DNA from: Acidimicrobiaceae bacterium
GTDB lineage: Bacteria > Actinomycetota > Acidimicrobiia > Acidimicrobiales > RAAP-2
Length of the DNA: 64,000 nt
Reading direction: 5' to 3'
Assembly (NCBI GenBank): GCA_003153575.1
Contig: PLZW01000016.1
Coordinates: 3,895-67,894, forward strand
How positions within the stretch are numbered: position 1 is the stretch's first letter; each line of letters opens with the position of its first letter. Position numbers and translations under genes: made by a program. Of the stretch, positions 39,654 to 49,037 are shown in pieces. The notes below the pieces were generated by a model. It was not told where the DNA came from. It did no database searches and worked only from the letters and a program-made list of their open reading frames with translations.

Positions 39654-40835
39654 TCAACCGGGGGCGGGTACGTCGAGGACGAGCGCGGTGGACATGCCAC
39701 CCCCCGCGCACATGGCGGCGACACCGGTGCCCCCGCCGCGACGGCGGAGCTCGTGGGTCAGGGAGATGACCATGCGCGCCCCGCTCATGGCGATCGGGTG
39801 GCCCAGGCTGCAGCCGCTGCCGAGCACGTTCACCATGGAGTCGTCGATCCCGAGGATCCGGGTGGTGGCGACGCACATGGAGGCGAACGCCTCGTTGATC
39901 TCCCACAGGTCGACGTCCCCGATGCCGATACCGGCGCGGGCAAGGGCCTTCGGGATGGCGACGGTCGGGGCGAGGCCCGTCTGCGCCGGTGGCACGCCGG
40001 CCGAGGCCCAGGCCTTGACGGTGGCCAGCGGCTCGAGCCCGAGGCGCCCGCACAGCTCGCTGTCGGTGATCACCATGGCCGCGGCGCCGTCATTGACGCC
40101 GCCGGCATTCCCCGCCGTGATGCTGAATCCCTCGATCTCGGGATGCAGGGGCTTGAGCGTAGCCAGCTTCTCCAAGGTGGAGTCGCGCCTCGGGTGCTCA
40201 TCGGTGGCGAACATCCTGCGCTCGCCGGCCCGGTTCTCCACTTCCACCGCGAAGATCTCGTCGATGAACGCTCCGGCGTCGATGGCAGAAACGGCCCGCT
40301 GGTGGGAACGGAAGGCCCACGCGTCCATCTCCTCCCGGGTGACATTGCCTTCGACGGCGGCGTTCCAGCCCACGGTGATCGACATGTCGCGGTTGGGTGC
40401 GTCGGGGGTCTCACGGTGGCTCGGGGAGTTCCACTCCTCCCAGTCATCGGCGCCGAGGACCCGTCGGCTGGTGCGGGGCGACGTGGACGACGAGTGCGCC
40501 CCACCGGCCACCACCACGTTGTCCATGCCCGACCGGATCGACGCGGCCGCGGTCTGGATGGCGCTGAGACCCGACGCGCAGTGCCGGTTCTGGGCCACGC
40601 CCGGTGCGTGCACGAGCCCGGCCTCGATGGCCGCGTAGCGGGCGATGTCGCCTCCCCCGTAGAGGAGTTCACCCAGGACGACATCGTCCACCAGCTCCGG
40701 GTCGACACCGGACCGGCGGACGGCCTCGGCCACGGCCAGCGTGCCCAGCTCGAAGGCGTCGACATCGAGGAGCGAGCCCTTGAACGAGGTACCGATGGCG
40801 GTCCTCGCCGTCGAGACGATCACGGCATCAGGCAT
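39654..40835 (-). CDS. Thiolase (acetyl-CoA acyltransferase)
   Basis: A 393-residue degradative thiolase catalysing CoA-dependent cleavage of 3-ketoacyl-CoA to acetyl-CoA. The nucleophile Cys is in NRHCASGLSAI, the second His/Asn site in EINEAFAS, the third in GSGCSLGHPIAMSGAR and the proton-donor Cys in MCAGGGMSTA; all catalytic positions are kept. ATG 40835 has AGGA five bases upstream; a GTG at 40847 is less likely. It lies downstream of the HSD10-like 3-hydroxyacyl-CoA dehydrogenase on the same strand (84-base gap), giving the last two steps of beta-oxidation. Confidence 0.92.
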   Translation of the reverse strand: MPDAVIVSTARTAIGTSFKGSLLDVDAFELGTLAVAEAVRRSGVDPELVDDVVLGELLYGGGDIARYAAIEAGLVHAPGVAQNRHCASGLSAIQTAAASIRSGMDNVVVAGGAHSSSTSPRTSRRVLGADDWEEWNSPSHRETPDAPNRDMSITVGWNAAVEGNVTREEMDAWAFRSHQRAVSAIDAGAFIDEIFAVEVENRAGERRMFATDEHPRRDSTLEKLATLKPLHPEIEGFSITAGNAGGVNDGAAAMVITDSELCGRLGLEPLATVKAWASAGVPPAQTGLAPTVAIPKALARAGIGIGDVDLWEINEAFASMCVATTRILGIDDSMVNVLGSGCSLGHPIAMSGARMVISLTHELRRRGGGTGVAAMCAGGGMSTALVLDVPAPG

Positions 40836-40919
40836 TGGATTCCTCACTCCCCGCCGGCCGCGGCCGGATCGGATACACGTCGTGCACGGACATTCCTCGT
40901 TGCCGCTGGAGCACCGGCC

Positions 40920-41690
40920 CTAGTTGATGTTGAAGCGGAGGGCGCCGTCCAAGCGGATGTTCTCGCCATTGAGATAGGGGTTGATGACGATCGACTCGAC
41001 CAGCAGAGCGAACTCCTCGGGATGGCCCATGCGCTTGGGGAACACGATGTTCTCCGTCGGGTCCTTCTTGAGATGGGGAAGGGCGCCGAGCATCACCGGG
41101 GTGCCCATCGTGCCGGGTGCGATGGCGCAGACCCGGATCCCCATCGGGGCCAGATCCCTCGCCATGGGGAGCGTCATCCCCAGGATGGCCGCCTTGGCCG
41201 CCCCGTAGGCGACCTGGCCGCTCTGTCCCTCCATGCCGGCGATGGAGGCGGTGTTGACCACCACCCCCCGCTGTCCGTCGTCGTCGGGTTCGGCGGCGCC
41301 CATGGCCGCACACACGTACCGACTCATGTTGAAGGTGCCCGTGGCGTTCATCTCCAAGGTCTTCACGAACGAGTCCATGGCGTGCGGGGTCCCGTCGCGG
41401 CCCACGGTGCGACCGCCGCCGACCCCACCGCCGGCCACGTTGATCAGGACGGCGATCGGCCCCAGCGAACAGGCGGCGTCGATGGCGGTGGCCACGTCGG
41501 CGTCATCGGTGGTGGTACCGCCCACACCGACCACGCCCTCGCCGAGCTCCTTGGCCAGCTCGCCGGCGCGGTCGGCGTCGAGGTCGAACACCACCACGCC
41601 GAGGCCGAGCCCGTTGAGGCGACGCACGGTGGCGGAGCCGAGGCCGCCCGCCCCGCCGGTGACGATGGCTGAACGTCCCTGGAGGTTCAT
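40920..41690 (-). CDS. HSD10-like 3-hydroxyacyl-CoA dehydrogenase (SDR)
   Basis: A 256-residue SDR of the type-2 3-hydroxyacyl-CoA/17beta-hydroxysteroid dehydrogenase 10 group. Seen: VTGGAGGLGSA, VVFDLDADRA (NAD-type Asp), VVNTASIAGMEGQSGQVAYGAAK with Ser/Tyr/Lys, the long IAPGTMGTPVM segment and the C-terminal NPYLNGENIRLDGA that marks HSD10. ATG 41690 is used. It oxidises the 3-hydroxyl of acyl-CoAs and in some members hydroxysteroids. Together with the thiolase it completes a beta-oxidation turn. Divergent from the aldehyde dehydrogenase operon. Confidence 0.9.
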   Translation of the reverse strand: MNLQGRSAIVTGGAGGLGSATVRRLNGLGLGVVVFDLDADRAGELAKELGEGVVGVGGTTTDDADVATAIDAACSLGPIAVLINVAGGGVGGGRTVGRDGTPHAMDSFVKTLEMNATGTFNMSRYVCAAMGAAEPDDDGQRGVVVNTASIAGMEGQSGQVAYGAAKAAILGMTLPMARDLAPMGIRVCAIAPGTMGTPVMLGALPHLKKDPTENIVFPKRMGHPEEFALLVESIVINPYLNGENIRLDGALRFNIN

Positions 41691-41822
41691 CGACCCACCT
41701 GCCCGCCGAAACGTCCTTCTCGGGGACGGAGGACATTTTTTGCTTCCGCGCCGGCAGTCGTCCGCCGCTGGACCGGTTCCACCTTTCGGGTGCGGGAATG
41801 CCGGACGGGGGTGAAGGGCGGG

Positions 41823-41869
41823 TTGCAGCTCATGGCCGGAACGGTATTCTTTCCAACCACCAACGTCAA
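41823..41869. promoter_or_regulatory. Overlapping divergent promoters, HSD10-like / ALDH genes
   Basis: Plus strand: TTGCAG (41823-41828), 16-base spacer, TATTCT (41845-41850), about 66 bases before the aldehyde dehydrogenase ATG. Minus strand: TTGACG (41869-41864), 17-base spacer, TACCGT (41846-41841) toward the HSD10-like gene. The two -10 boxes overlap, and CGGAACGGTATTCTT (41837-41851) is a degenerate copy of the recurrent palindrome. Joint control of both units is likely. Confidence 0.5.
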
Positions 41870-41916
41870 TATCGGCAATCGGCCCCTGCGCGGCGCCGGT
41901 TCTCGGGGGGAGCGGA

Positions 41917-43398
41917 ATGAGCGACAAGGTCACCATCGACCCGGAACCGAACATGCTGATCGACGGCAAGCTCATCGAGTCGTCCACCGGTACGAGCTTC
42001 GACAACATCAACCCGGCCACCGAGGAGGTCATCGGTCAGGTCGCCGACGGGTCCACCCAGGACATGCGCCGGGCGATTGCCGCGGCGCGGCGGGCCTTCG
42101 ACGACACCGACTGGTCGACCGATCGGGCGTTCCGCAAGCAGTGCCTCGGTCAGCTCCAGGACGCCTTGGAGGCCGAGCAGGAGCAGCTGCGGGAGCAGCT
42201 GATCCTCGAGGTCGGCTGTCCCCGGATGCTCACCGCCGGCCCGCAGCTCGACGTGCCCCTGGGTGACTCCCTCCGCTACCCGATGCGGCTCATCGACGAG
42301 TTCGAGTGGGAGCACCGGCTCCCCGACGCCAAGGACTTCCGGGGCGGCGACAACGCCCGACTGATCGTGAAGGAGCCGGTCGGCGTGGTCGGGGCGATCA
42401 CCCCCTGGAACTTCCCGTTCGAGGTGGTGCTGGCCAAGCTGGGCCAGGCCCTCGCCACGGGCAACACCGTGGTGCTCAAGCCGGCTCCGGACACACCGTG
42501 GAACGCCACCTTGATCGGCCGTCTGGTGGCCGAGCGGACCGACATTCCCGCCGGGGTACTGAACGTCGTCACCTCCTCGGACCATCTGGTGGGTGAGGAG
42601 CTGACCCTCTCACCCGACGTCGACCTCATCTCCTTCACCGGGTCCACGGCGGTGGGCAAGCGGATCATGGAGAAGGGTGCGGCCACCATGAAGCGCCTCT
42701 TCCTGGAACTGGGCGGCAAGTCGGCCACCATCGTGCTCGACGACGCCGACTTCGAGTCGGCGCTCCTGGTCGGCCTGGCCGTCTGCTCGCACGCCGGACA
42801 GGGGTGCGCCATTCCCACCCGGATGCTGCTCCCCCGGTCGCGCTACGACGAAGGGGTCGAGCGCCTCATCAGCTACTTCGGCATGGTCCCGTGGGGCGAT
42901 CCCCAGCGCGAGGATGTCATCATGGGTCCCGTGATCAGCGCCAAGCAGAGGGAGCGGGTGATGGGGTACATCGCCAAGGGAGTCGAGGAGGGTGCCACAT
43001 TGGCGGTGGGCGGCACCCGACCCGAGACCTACCCGAAGGGGTACTTCATCGAGCCGACGCTCTTCACCGACGTGGACAACTCGATGACGATCGCCCAGGA
43101 GGAGATCTTCGGTCCCGTCCTGGTGGCCATCCCGTTCGACGACGATGACGACGCCGTGCGCCTCGCCAACGACAGCGGGTACGGATTGAGCGGCGGTGTC
43201 TACTCGGCGTCGTTCGACCGGGCGATGGCCGTGGCGCGCCGGGTGCGCACCGGCACCATGAGCGTCAACGGTGGTCTCTGGTACGGCGCCGACGTGCCGT
43301 TCGGCGGATACAAGGACAGCGGCATCGGGCGGCAGAACGGGACTGCCGGGTTCGACCAGTACCTGGAGATCAAGTCCCTCGCGTGGCCGAGTGCCTGA
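41917..43398 (+). CDS. NAD(P)-dependent aldehyde dehydrogenase
   Basis: A 493-residue ALDH-superfamily enzyme oxidising an aldehyde to the acid. Catalytic Cys lies in HAGQGCAIPTR, the general-base Glu in LELGGKSA and the cofactor motif in FTGSTAVGKRI; TPWNFPFE is the substrate/cofactor entrance. ATG 41917 follows GGGGGAG. First of a six-gene plus-strand operon (to 48953) with a FadE pair, CoA transferase, SDR and esterase. It may oxidise a side-chain aldehyde after P450 or alcohol-dehydrogenase action, with the acid then loaded onto CoA by the downstream transferase. Confidence 0.92.
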   Translation: MSDKVTIDPEPNMLIDGKLIESSTGTSFDNINPATEEVIGQVADGSTQDMRRAIAAARRAFDDTDWSTDRAFRKQCLGQLQDALEAEQEQLREQLILEVGCPRMLTAGPQLDVPLGDSLRYPMRLIDEFEWEHRLPDAKDFRGGDNARLIVKEPVGVVGAITPWNFPFEVVLAKLGQALATGNTVVLKPAPDTPWNATLIGRLVAERTDIPAGVLNVVTSSDHLVGEELTLSPDVDLISFTGSTAVGKRIMEKGAATMKRLFLELGGKSATIVLDDADFESALLVGLAVCSHAGQGCAIPTRMLLPRSRYDEGVERLISYFGMVPWGDPQREDVIMGPVISAKQRERVMGYIAKGVEEGATLAVGGTRPETYPKGYFIEPTLFTDVDNSMTIAQEEIFGPVLVAIPFDDDDDAVRLANDSGYGLSGGVYSASFDRAMAVARRVRTGTMSVNGGLWYGADVPFGGYKDSGIGRQNGTAGFDQYLEIKSLAWPSA

Positions 43399-43461
43399 TC
43401 CCGGGCACGTGACCACAATCACCGATCGCCGGACCGGTCGCACCTCGGATCGGAGCCGATC

Positions 43462-44601
43462 GTGCTGCTGAACCTGACGTCGGACCAGGAGTTCTTCCGC
43501 GATACCACCGCGAAGTTCCTGAACGAGCACGCGGCGCCGACCGAGATCCGCCGCCTCCGCGACGAACCCGACGGATTCGTCGCCGAGTACTGGCAGCGGG
43601 GTGCCGAACTCGGGTGGACATCCCTGCTCGTGGACGAGGTCCACGGCGGCGGATCCATCAGCGGCAGCGGACTCCTGGACCTGGCGCTGGTGGCCGACGA
43701 GTTCGGCCGGCACGCCGCGCCGGGCCCGCTGGTACCGACCAATATCGTGGCCGGGGCCATAAGCGAACTCTCGCCCGACCGGCACGCACGTGTTCTCTCG
43801 GAACTGCTGGCCGGCACCTCGGTCGCCTCGTGGTGCCATCTGGAGCCCCGGCCGCACGACGGCCTCGACGATCTCGTCCTGGACGTCCGCGTCGACGGCT
43901 CGGACCTCGTCCTGAACGGGACCAAACGCCCGGTCGAGTCCGCCGGTCGGGCCAGTCACCTGTTGGTGACCGGCCGGACGGGCGGCGGGTTCACCCAGGT
44001 CCTGGTGGCGGCCGACACGACCGGTATCACGGTGCGGCCGATGCACACGATCGACATCACCCGTCGGTTCTCCGAGGTCACCTTCCGGGACGTGCGGGTG
44101 CCCGCCGACGCGGTGCTCGGTGAGGTCGCCGGGGCCGACGCCCAGGTCGAACGGCAGTTCCAGCAGGCGCTGGTCATGGCCAACGCGGAGACCGTCGGTG
44201 CCATGGAGTTCGCCCTGGGCATGACCCTCGAGTGGGCGTTCGACCGGTATTCGTTCGGACGGCCCCTCGCTTCCTATCAGGAGCTGAAACACCGGTTCGC
44301 CGACATGAAGACGTGGCTCGAAGCCGGTCACGCCATCAGTGACCTGGCGGCCGAGGCCGTCAGCGCCGGATCCGGCGAGGCCGGCGAGCTGGTCAGTGCG
44401 GCCAAGGCATTCCTCGGCCAGTACGGCCCCGAGCTGCTGCAGGACTGCGTACAGATGCACGGCGGCATCGGCCTCACCTTCGAGCACGACATCCACCTCT
44501 TCCTCCGTCGCGTGGCCCTCGACCGATCACTCCACGGCACCCCGGCCCAACATCGACAGCGGATCGCATCGATCGCCATGGACGTCGGGAAGGCGGCATG
44601 A
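43462..44601 (+). CDS. Acyl-CoA dehydrogenase, short-type subunit of FadE pair 3
   Basis: A 379-residue acyl-CoA dehydrogenase relative. The middle domain is divergent (DLVLNGTKRPVESAGRASHLLV, lacking the usual SEPxxGSD motif), while the C-terminal domain is conserved (FDRYSFGRPLASYQELKHRFADM, QMHGGIGLTFEHDIHLFLRR). This split resembles the partner subunit of heterotetrameric FadEs. GTG 43462 has CGGAG eight bases upstream. Its stop overlaps the next FadE start (ATGA). Confidence 0.88.
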   Translation: MLLNLTSDQEFFRDTTAKFLNEHAAPTEIRRLRDEPDGFVAEYWQRGAELGWTSLLVDEVHGGGSISGSGLLDLALVADEFGRHAAPGPLVPTNIVAGAISELSPDRHARVLSELLAGTSVASWCHLEPRPHDGLDDLVLDVRVDGSDLVLNGTKRPVESAGRASHLLVTGRTGGGFTQVLVAADTTGITVRPMHTIDITRRFSEVTFRDVRVPADAVLGEVAGADAQVERQFQQALVMANAETVGAMEFALGMTLEWAFDRYSFGRPLASYQELKHRFADMKTWLEAGHAISDLAAEAVSAGSGEAGELVSAAKAFLGQYGPELLQDCVQMHGGIGLTFEHDIHLFLRRVALDRSLHGTPAQHRQRIASIAMDVGKAA

Positions 44602-45860
44602 GCGCGGATGCCACGGAGGGCCTCGACGCCTTCCGGCTGCGGGCCCGCTCCTGGATCCGGGACAACCTCAAGCCGGTGGCGGCAGGTGCGTCGGCCGGGG
44701 TGCTGCGCAACAACAGCACCGACGACGAGGAGTTGGCCCAGATCGCCCACGAGCGCGAACTGCAGCGCCTGCTGTTCGACGCCGGTTTCGCCGGCCTCTG
44801 CTTTCCCGTCGCCTACGGGGGGCAGGGCCTCACCCCGGCACACCAGCAGGCGTTCAATGAGGAGCTGACCGGCCATGAATTCCCGGTCCGCCTCCAGGCA
44901 CCCACCATCTCGCCCTGCGCCGCGGTGATCCTCGACTTCGGGACCGAGGAGCAGAAGCTGGCGCACCTCCCGGCCATCCTGCGGGGCGACGAACTGTGGA
45001 TGCAGTTCCTCTCGGAGCCAGGCGGCGGCTCGGACGTCGCCGGGGCCCAGACGTCAGCCATCCGGGACGGCGACGAGTGGGTGCTGAACGGTTCGAAGGT
45101 GTGGACGACGGGCGCCTGGTGGTCGGACTGGGGTCTGTGCCTCGCCCGGACGAACTGGGACGTGCCCAAGCACCGGGGGCTGTCGGTCTTCATGCTCCCC
45201 ATCCACCAGACCGGCATCGAGGTCAGCCGCATCGAGATGCTGAACGGGACCAAGGAATTCTGCCAGGAGTTCATGACCGACGTCCGGGTGCCGGACACCG
45301 ATCGGATCGGCGAGGTGGACGACGGCTGGACCGTGGGGATCCGTTGGATGTTCCACGAGCGGATGCTCCACAACTCTCCCTACGTCACCATCCCGGCCGG
45401 CGACGCCCACGCCGGCATCGGCGCATCGTCGGTGCTCCGGGTGGCCCGCGAGAGCGGAAAACTCGACAACCCGTGGGTCCGTGACCTGGTCGGCGAAGCC
45501 CGGATGCTCCAGCTGACGTCCGAGGCGCTCCAGCAACGCCTCACCGAGGGGATGCGCTCCGGGGCAATGTCGGACCAGTCGGCGGCCATCGGCCGACTCC
45601 TCAGCGGTGTGGTCTCGACCCGGACGAACACCATCGCCTACGAGATCGCCGGTGGTGACAGCGGGGCGTGGACCGACGACGACGGTGCCATCACCGACTG
45701 CGGGTCCGACTTCCTGATGCGCCAGGTCTCCACCATCGGCGGTGGGACGACCGAGATGGCGCGCAACGTGATCAGCGAGCGGGTCCTCGGCATGCCGAGG
45801 GAGCGCACACTCGACCGCGACGTTCCCTTCCGGGACGTCCCCCGCGGCGGACAGTCGTGA
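44598..45860 (+). CDS. Acyl-CoA dehydrogenase, long subunit of FadE pair 3
   Basis: A 420-residue acyl-CoA dehydrogenase with the flavin motif FLSEPGGGSDVAGA, VLNGSKVWTTGAWW, and C-terminal STIGGGTTEMARNVISERVLG. It carries the FAD motif absent from its partner, so the two are expected to complete one another as alpha2beta2. ATG 44598 overlaps the upstream stop. The third FadE pair of the window; the order short-long matches pair 2. Substrate probably the CoA ester formed by the CoA transferase two genes on. Confidence 0.9.
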   Translation: MSADATEGLDAFRLRARSWIRDNLKPVAAGASAGVLRNNSTDDEELAQIAHERELQRLLFDAGFAGLCFPVAYGGQGLTPAHQQAFNEELTGHEFPVRLQAPTISPCAAVILDFGTEEQKLAHLPAILRGDELWMQFLSEPGGGSDVAGAQTSAIRDGDEWVLNGSKVWTTGAWWSDWGLCLARTNWDVPKHRGLSVFMLPIHQTGIEVSRIEMLNGTKEFCQEFMTDVRVPDTDRIGEVDDGWTVGIRWMFHERMLHNSPYVTIPAGDAHAGIGASSVLRVARESGKLDNPWVRDLVGEARMLQLTSEALQQRLTEGMRSGAMSDQSAAIGRLLSGVVSTRTNTIAYEIAGGDSGAWTDDDGAITDCGSDFLMRQVSTIGGGTTEMARNVISERVLGMPRERTLDRDVPFRDVPRGGQS

Positions 45861-45909
45861 CCACGACGCACCGCCGTCCCGGCCGTGCTGCAGACACGGG
45901 AGTCCGCCG

Positions 45910-47127
45910 ATGAGCGCAGTCATGCAAGGTGTCCGCGTGCTCGAGGTGGCCGAGCACACCTTCGTCCCGGCGGCCTCCGCGCTGCTGTCGGACTGGGGTG
46001 CCGAGGTCATCAAGATCGAGCACGTCGAGCGGGGGGACGCCATGCGGGGCCTGGCCTCGACCGGCCTGGCCGTCGTGCCCAACGACGTCCACGTGCTGCT
46101 CGAGCACTCCAACCGGGGCAAGAAGAGCCTCGCCCTCGATCTCACGACCGAGGACGGCCTGGCGATCCTCAACAAGCTCGTGGCCACCTCGGACGTGTTC
46201 CTCACCAACAAGCTCCCGGGCGTCCGCCGCAAGCTCCACATCGACGTCGAGGAGATCCGGGCCCACAATCCGGAGATCATCTACGTCCGCGGGACCGGTC
46301 AGGGCGAGCGCGGACCCGACGCCGACAAGGGGTCCTACGACTCGCTGGCGTTCTGGGCCCGCTCCGGGGTGGCCGCCGGCGCCCGGCGGCCCGAGTACGA
46401 CCTCGTGCCCCCGCCACCCGCTCCGGGATTCGGCGACTCCATCGGGGCCATGACCATCGCCGGCGGCATCATGGGCGCGCTCTTCCACCGCGAGCGGACG
46501 GGCGAGGCCACCACCGTGGACGTCTCGCTGTTCGGCGTCGGACTGTGGGCCATGGGCCAGGCGCTCGCCCTGTCGCTCGCCCTCGACAAGCCGTGGGCAC
46601 CGCCGCCCGCCGACGCCATGGGGTCGAACCCCCTGTCGCGCACCTACCAGACGGCGGACGACCGCACGCTGTGGTTCACCTGCCTGCAGGCCGCCAAGTA
46701 CTGGCCGCTCCTGTGCGAGACCGTCGGCCGACCCGAGTTGGCCGCCGACCCGCGGTTCGCCGACCATGCCTCCCTGATGGCCAACAACCGGGCGGCCTCC
46801 GACGAACTGGACAAGGTCTTCGCCGGGGCCACCCTGGCCGAGTGGCGCCTGCGCCTGGCCGACTTCGCCGGCCAGTGGGCCGTCATGCAGGACACCCTGG
46901 AGGCGACGGAGGATCCCCAGACCGTCGCCAACGGCTACGTCCAGGACTGCGAGACGGCCGGCGGCACGCCGTTCCGCCTGGCGGCCGCGCCGGTCCAGTT
47001 CGACGGAGTACCCGCCGTACCCGGTCGCGCCCCGGGCCTCAACGAGCACGGCGACGCCATCCTCGAAGAGCTCGGCTTCGACTGGGACGCCATCGTGGAC
47101 CTCAAGGTCCGCGGTGTCGTCGCCTGA
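45910..47127 (+). CDS. Family III (CaiB/BaiF) CoA transferase
   Basis: A 405-residue class III CoA transferase: VRVLEVAEHTFVPAASALLSDWGAEVIKIE at the N-terminus in short conserved blocks, catalytic Asp in KGSYDSLAFWARSG, and LVPPPPAPGFGDSIG as the flexible loop. Start ATG 45910, 49 bases after the FadE stop. It shares the FWARSG context with the transferase at 32380-33573, so these two belong to the same subgroup, unlike the one at 6122-7324. It likely transfers CoA to the acid produced by the aldehyde dehydrogenase of the same operon. Confidence 0.89.
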   Translation: MSAVMQGVRVLEVAEHTFVPAASALLSDWGAEVIKIEHVERGDAMRGLASTGLAVVPNDVHVLLEHSNRGKKSLALDLTTEDGLAILNKLVATSDVFLTNKLPGVRRKLHIDVEEIRAHNPEIIYVRGTGQGERGPDADKGSYDSLAFWARSGVAAGARRPEYDLVPPPPAPGFGDSIGAMTIAGGIMGALFHRERTGEATTVDVSLFGVGLWAMGQALALSLALDKPWAPPPADAMGSNPLSRTYQTADDRTLWFTCLQAAKYWPLLCETVGRPELAADPRFADHASLMANNRAASDELDKVFAGATLAEWRLRLADFAGQWAVMQDTLEATEDPQTVANGYVQDCETAGGTPFRLAAAPVQFDGVPAVPGRAPGLNEHGDAILEELGFDWDAIVDLKVRGVVA

Positions 47128-47158
47128 TCCCAATCACATCGACCCGGAGGAACATGAC

Positions 47159-47989
47159 ATGACCCTGTTTGACGCATTCCGCTTCGACGACAAGAAGGCG
47201 CTCGTCGTCGGTGGCGCCACCGGCATGGGTGCGGCATCGGCCGAGCTCCTACAGTCCGCAGGAGCTGATGTCGTGGTGATGGACTTCGCTGAGATGGCAC
47301 TCCCCGGAGCCACCGCCATCCACGTGAACCTGGCCGAACGCGACTCGATCGACGCGGCCGTCGACCAGCTGGCAGGCCCGGTCGACGCGCTCCTGTCCTG
47401 CGCGGGTGTGGCCGACGGCACGCCGGGCATCGAGCGAATCAACTTCATCGGCCACCGGCACCTCATCGACCGGCTGCTCGCCAAGGACCTGCTCCCCCGC
47501 GGCTCCGCCATCGGGTTCATATCGTCGGCCGCCGGCCTCGGCTGGGAGGCAAACCTGCCCCGCATCAAGGAGTACCTGGCCACCCCTGACTTCGACAGCG
47601 CGGTGGCCTGGGTGGCGGAGAACGGCGGTGCCGACTACCTCTCCTCCAAGCAGGCCGTATGTGCCTACGTGGCCACGCAGGCCATGCCGATGCTGCAGCG
47701 CGGGATCCGGATCAACGCCACCTGCCCCGGCCCGACCGACACCCCGCTGGCCCAGGCCAACAAGGAGATGTGGCTCGGCTTCGGTGCCGACTACCGCTCC
47801 GAAGTCGGCATCGAGGCGGCGACCGCGGCCGAGCAGGCCTTTCCGCTGGTGTTCCTGTGCAGTTCGGCTGCGGCCGCCATCAGCGGGATCACGCTCGTCA
47901 CCGACTCGGGGTACTTCGCCGCCGGTGTGACCGAGGTGTTCCCTCCTGCCACCGACGTCGCCAACTTCCTGCTGGGGCGACTGTCCTGA
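47159..47989 (+). CDS. SDR-family oxidoreductase (3alpha-HSD/carbonyl reductase-like)
   Basis: A 276-residue SDR. The cofactor motif is VVGGATGMGAA with Asp after beta-2 (VVMDFAE) for NAD; catalytic Ser in ISSAAGLGWE, Tyr/Lys in YLSSKQAVCAY, and CPGPTDTPLA after. Its layout, with a long insertion between Ser and Tyr, resembles bacterial 3alpha-hydroxysteroid dehydrogenase/carbonyl reductase. ATG 47159 is selected because GGAGG lies eight bases upstream; an earlier in-frame start at 47114 lacks this. Fifth gene of the operon. Confidence 0.9.
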   Translation: MTLFDAFRFDDKKALVVGGATGMGAASAELLQSAGADVVVMDFAEMALPGATAIHVNLAERDSIDAAVDQLAGPVDALLSCAGVADGTPGIERINFIGHRHLIDRLLAKDLLPRGSAIGFISSAAGLGWEANLPRIKEYLATPDFDSAVAWVAENGGADYLSSKQAVCAYVATQAMPMLQRGIRINATCPGPTDTPLAQANKEMWLGFGADYRSEVGIEAATAAEQAFPLVFLCSSAAAAISGITLVTDSGYFAAGVTEVFPPATDVANFLLGRLS

Positions 47990-48050
47990 CCTCGGCGGCC
48001 ACCGCACATGACCACCCGGTCGGCGCGGTCGGTCCCGTGACCATCCCCAG

Positions 48051-48953
48051 ATGAGCAAACCCGCTGCCCCCTTCCATCCCGATCTCCGCCGCGCCGCCCA
48101 GTGGTTGCCGCGCTCGCCGATCGGCCCGCGGACGCTCCGTCCCATCCGGATGCTCTCCGGGCTGACCAAACTGGCTCCCACGAAGAACGTCGAGGTCGCG
48201 ACCGTGGGACCCATCACCGTGCAGGTGCACCGACCGGCGGGAGCGGACATGCGGCCGGCCATGCTGTGGATCCACGGCGGCGGCTACGTGATGGGCAATG
48301 CGGCTCAGGACGACGTCCTGTGCCGCCACTTCGCCGAGACCCTCGGGATCGTGGTGGCGGCGGTCGACTACCGGCTGGCGCCGGAGTCGCAGTTCCCGGT
48401 GCCGTTGCAGGACTGTTACGACGGTCTCACCTGGCTGGCCGACCGCAACTACGTGGATGCCACCCGCCTGGCCGTCGGCGGAGCGAGTGCCGGCGGCGGG
48501 CTCGCCGCCGCCCTGGCCCTGCTGGCCCGCGACCGCGGCTCGCTCCCGCTCGCCCTCCAACTGCTCGCCTACCCGATGCTCGACGACCGCACCGCCAGCC
48601 GCACCGGCATCGACGAGCGGAACTTCCGGTTGTGGAACAACAGGTCGAACCGGTTCGGCTGGCAGTCCTACACCGGTTCCGCGCCGGGATCGCCCGACGT
48701 CTCCCCACTGGCCTCCCCTGCCCGCAGCGAAGATCTGGCCGGACTGCCGCCGGCGTGGATCGGGGTGGGTACCCTCGACCTCTTCCATGACGAGGACGTC
48801 GCCTACGCCGGGCGGCTCGAGACCGCCGGGGTCTCCTGCACCCTCGACGTGGTGCCGGGCGCCTTCCACGGGTTCGACGTGGTCGCCAAGTCCGGAGTGG
48901 CACGAGCCTTCCGGGCCTCGCAGGTTGCTGCCCTGGACGCCGCACTGCACTGA
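48051..48953 (+). CDS. HSL-family alpha/beta-hydrolase (esterase/lipase)
   Basis: A 300-residue esterase. Oxyanion HGGG in WIHGGGYVMG, nucleophile in GGASAGGGLA, acid Asp in GTLDLFHDED, catalytic His in GAFHGFD, all intact. No signal peptide. It is the second HSL-type esterase of the window (also 3155-4096). Sixth and last gene of the aldehyde dehydrogenase operon, 61 bases after the SDR. Probable ester or lactone hydrolysis in the same pathway. Confidence 0.9.
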   Translation: MSKPAAPFHPDLRRAAQWLPRSPIGPRTLRPIRMLSGLTKLAPTKNVEVATVGPITVQVHRPAGADMRPAMLWIHGGGYVMGNAAQDDVLCRHFAETLGIVVAAVDYRLAPESQFPVPLQDCYDGLTWLADRNYVDATRLAVGGASAGGGLAAALALLARDRGSLPLALQLLAYPMLDDRTASRTGIDERNFRLWNNRSNRFGWQSYTGSAPGSPDVSPLASPARSEDLAGLPPAWIGVGTLDLFHDEDVAYAGRLETAGVSCTLDVVPGAFHGFDVVAKSGVARAFRASQVAALDAALH

Positions 48954-49025
48954 CGTCGCAACATCGGGCGTCCCATCGAGTCGGTCGACCAGAGCGTCGG
49001 CCGCGCCGCGCGCCGGTCCTCGGGC

Positions 49026-49031
49026 TACGTT
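49026..49031 (+). promoter_or_regulatory. -10 box of copper monooxygenase gene
   Basis: TACGTT ends six bases before ATG 49038 and no Shine-Dalgarno is present, so the transcript may be leaderless. No convincing -35 box was found, so this is a weak call. Confidence 0.3.
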
Positions 49032-49037
49032 GGTCGG

